From CBDUJZ01 sp047629415 (lineage in GTDB: Bacteria > Myxococcota_A > Bradymonadia > REDH01): a stretch of 14,103 bases of DNA. The stretch is taken from NCBI GenBank assembly GCA_047629415.1, contig JBLHWZ010000129.1, forward strand, positions 1-14,103. The letters are read 5' to 3'. The notes under the pieces are model-generated. The model had not been told where the DNA came from, ran no database searches, and saw only the letters and a program-made list of their open reading frames with translations. The position numbers and the translations under genes were made by a program. Positions 13,406 through 14,103 of this stretch are shown here, piece by piece (the stretch's first letter is position 1; every line of letters begins with the position of its first letter).

Positions 13406-13894
13406 TCAGATCTTCTTCGCCAGGACCATCTGGCGCAGCTCTTCTTTGTAGGCGGCCACGCGTTCAAGAAGCTCCGGGTCGCCGGTAGCGAGGATCTGTG
13501 CTGCGAGCAGGCCGGCGTTGTACGCGGCGCCGATTGCGACCGTCGCTACAGGCACACCCTTCGGCATCTGAGCGATTGACAGCAGGGCGTCGACGCCCTG
13601 CAGATGGCCATTGGGTACCGGCACACCGATGACGGGCAGCGGTGTCTGCGAGGCCACCATACCCGGAAGGTGGGCAGCGCCTCCTGCTCCTGCGATGATC
13701 ACTCCGAGCCCTCGCCCTGCTGCTTCGTCCGCGAAACGAGCCATCTCGACCGGCGTTCGATGCGCGGATACGACGGACATCTCATAGGGCACATCGAGGC
13801 CATCGAGGGCCTCGGCGGCGCCCTTCATAACCGGTAGGTCGGAGTCCGAACCCATGATGATCGCGACTCGTGCGCCGGTGTTGGTTCGTCCCAT
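13406..13894 (-). CDS. purE: N5-carboxyaminoimidazole ribonucleotide mutase (PurE class I)
   Basis: 162 residues, the usual class I length. PurE converts N5-CAIR to CAIR in purine synthesis, in the cytoplasm, as an octamer. The motifs are complete: MGSDSDLPVM near the N-terminus (substrate phosphate), SVVSAHRTPVEM with the catalytic-site His, IIAGAGGAAHLPGMVAS, then PVPNGHLQGVDALLSIAQMP and GVPVATVAIGAAYNAGLLAA QIL. The ATG at 13894 follows the purK stop by a single base (TGACATG), so the two are translated from one message in the order purK-purE. A GAGGCGAG within the end of purK serves as ribosome site. No defect is seen. Confidence 0.97.
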   Translation of the reverse strand: MGRTNTGARVAIIMGSDSDLPVMKGAAEALDGLDVPYEMSVVSAHRTPVEMARFADEAAGRGLGVIIAGAGGAAHLPGMVASQTPLPVIGVPVPNGHLQGVDALLSIAQMPKGVPVATVAIGAAYNAGLLAAQILATGDPELLERVAAYKEELRQMVLAKKI

Positions 13895-13895
13895 G

Positions 13896-14103
13896 TCAGC
13901 TCGCCTCTCGTTTCGTGTGTGTCCAGTAGTGATCTTCGTAGGCCATTAGCGTCTCGCGTAGTGTTGCGACTTCTTCAGGCGACGACGCGCGGCCGCTTAT
14001 GTGCCCCATTTTCCGTCCCGGCGATACGTGGCCCTTATCGTACCACGTGAGTTCGCAGTCGAGCGGGAGGGGCGCTTGTGGAGCGACCACGTGGTCGAGA
14101 CGG
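13896..14103 (-). CDS. purK: N5-carboxyaminoimidazole ribonucleotide synthase (PurK), C-terminal part
   Basis: Only the last 68 codons are inside the window; the 5' part lies beyond the right edge. PurK makes N5-CAIR from AIR, bicarbonate and ATP, feeding PurE directly. The visible end of the ATP-grasp protein shows LTWYDKGHVSPGRKMGHISG, matching the family's C-terminal 'h.YgK…RKmGHi' motif. A short helix and the tail YEDHYWTHTKREAS follow. The stop at 13898-13896 leaves one base before the purE ATG, which indicates a tight operon. The frame is open to the window edge. Confidence 0.9.
   Translation of the reverse strand, partial: RLDHVVAPQAPLPLDCELTWYDKGHVSPGRKMGHISGRASSPEEVATLRETLMAYEDHYWTHTKREAS

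Noticed and set aside
13150..13488. Plus-strand 112-residue frame beside purE
   Set aside because: Arg/Ser/Pro-rich, overlaps the purE 3' end in antisense and shows no family pattern; it is not the missing TetR C-terminus.

Overview
The window is GC-rich and reads like a chromosome segment from a Myxococcota- or Bradymonadota-type bacterium (former Deltaproteobacteria) or a close metagenomic relative. This placement is inference. It rests on several lipoproteins with long Asp/Ser/Thr/Ala-rich linkers after the lipobox, a zinc-finger thioredoxin, a DUF4397 lipoprotein, Cys-rich Sel1-like repeats and strong G/C preference at third codon positions. There is no sign of phage, integrase, transposase, CRISPR or an RNA gene.

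Layout, left to right. 1-240 (-): 5' part of a lipoprotein gene whose Asp-rich linker is five perfect 15-bp repeats running off the edge. 600-1028 (-): TrxC-type thioredoxin. 1232-1665 (+): unrecognised Ala/Glu-rich gene broken by a TGA and a frameshift. 1680-2969 (-): secreted alpha/beta-hydrolase lipoprotein. 3136-3453 (+): MoaF-like gene with an in-frame TAA. 3560-3856 (-): ABM-fold monooxygenase. 4101-5143 (+): putative HTH regulator coupled by an ATGA overlap to a lipoprotein start that runs into opposite-strand coding remnants (4963-5438), one of them GDPD-like. 5530-5868 (+): DUF6122 membrane protein. 6003-7177 (-): decayed GGDEF-EAL gene. 7244-8827 (-): AbgT-family transporter. 9012-10276 (-): nitronate monooxygenase-like flavoprotein preceded by a coupled 42-codon ORF that contains a perfect 30-bp palindrome. 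10342-11214 (+): dienelactone-hydrolase lipoprotein. 11276-11950 (-): DUF4397 lipoprotein. 12246-12971 (-): chimeric ORF, alpha/beta-hydrolase N-terminus joined to Sel1-like repeats. 13053-13246: TetR-type operator and the remnant of a divergent tetR. 13406-14103 (-): purE and the end of purK.

The genes do not form one pathway. The only clear metabolic pair is purK-purE (AIR to CAIR in purine synthesis). The rest are mostly secreted or membrane proteins and small oxidoreductases or hydrolases in one- or two-gene units.

The most striking property is the density of broken genes. At least six loci are interrupted or truncated by different lesions (TGA, TAA, TAG, frameshifts, a fusion and apparent truncations), while neighbouring long genes are clean. 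In the GGDEF-EAL gene the signature residues are also eroded, which favours real decay over simple sequencing error. I did not find a convincing new multi-gene system. The best leads are two regulatory palindromes, each next to a TetR-like remnant, and the thioredoxin with both key prolines replaced by serine.
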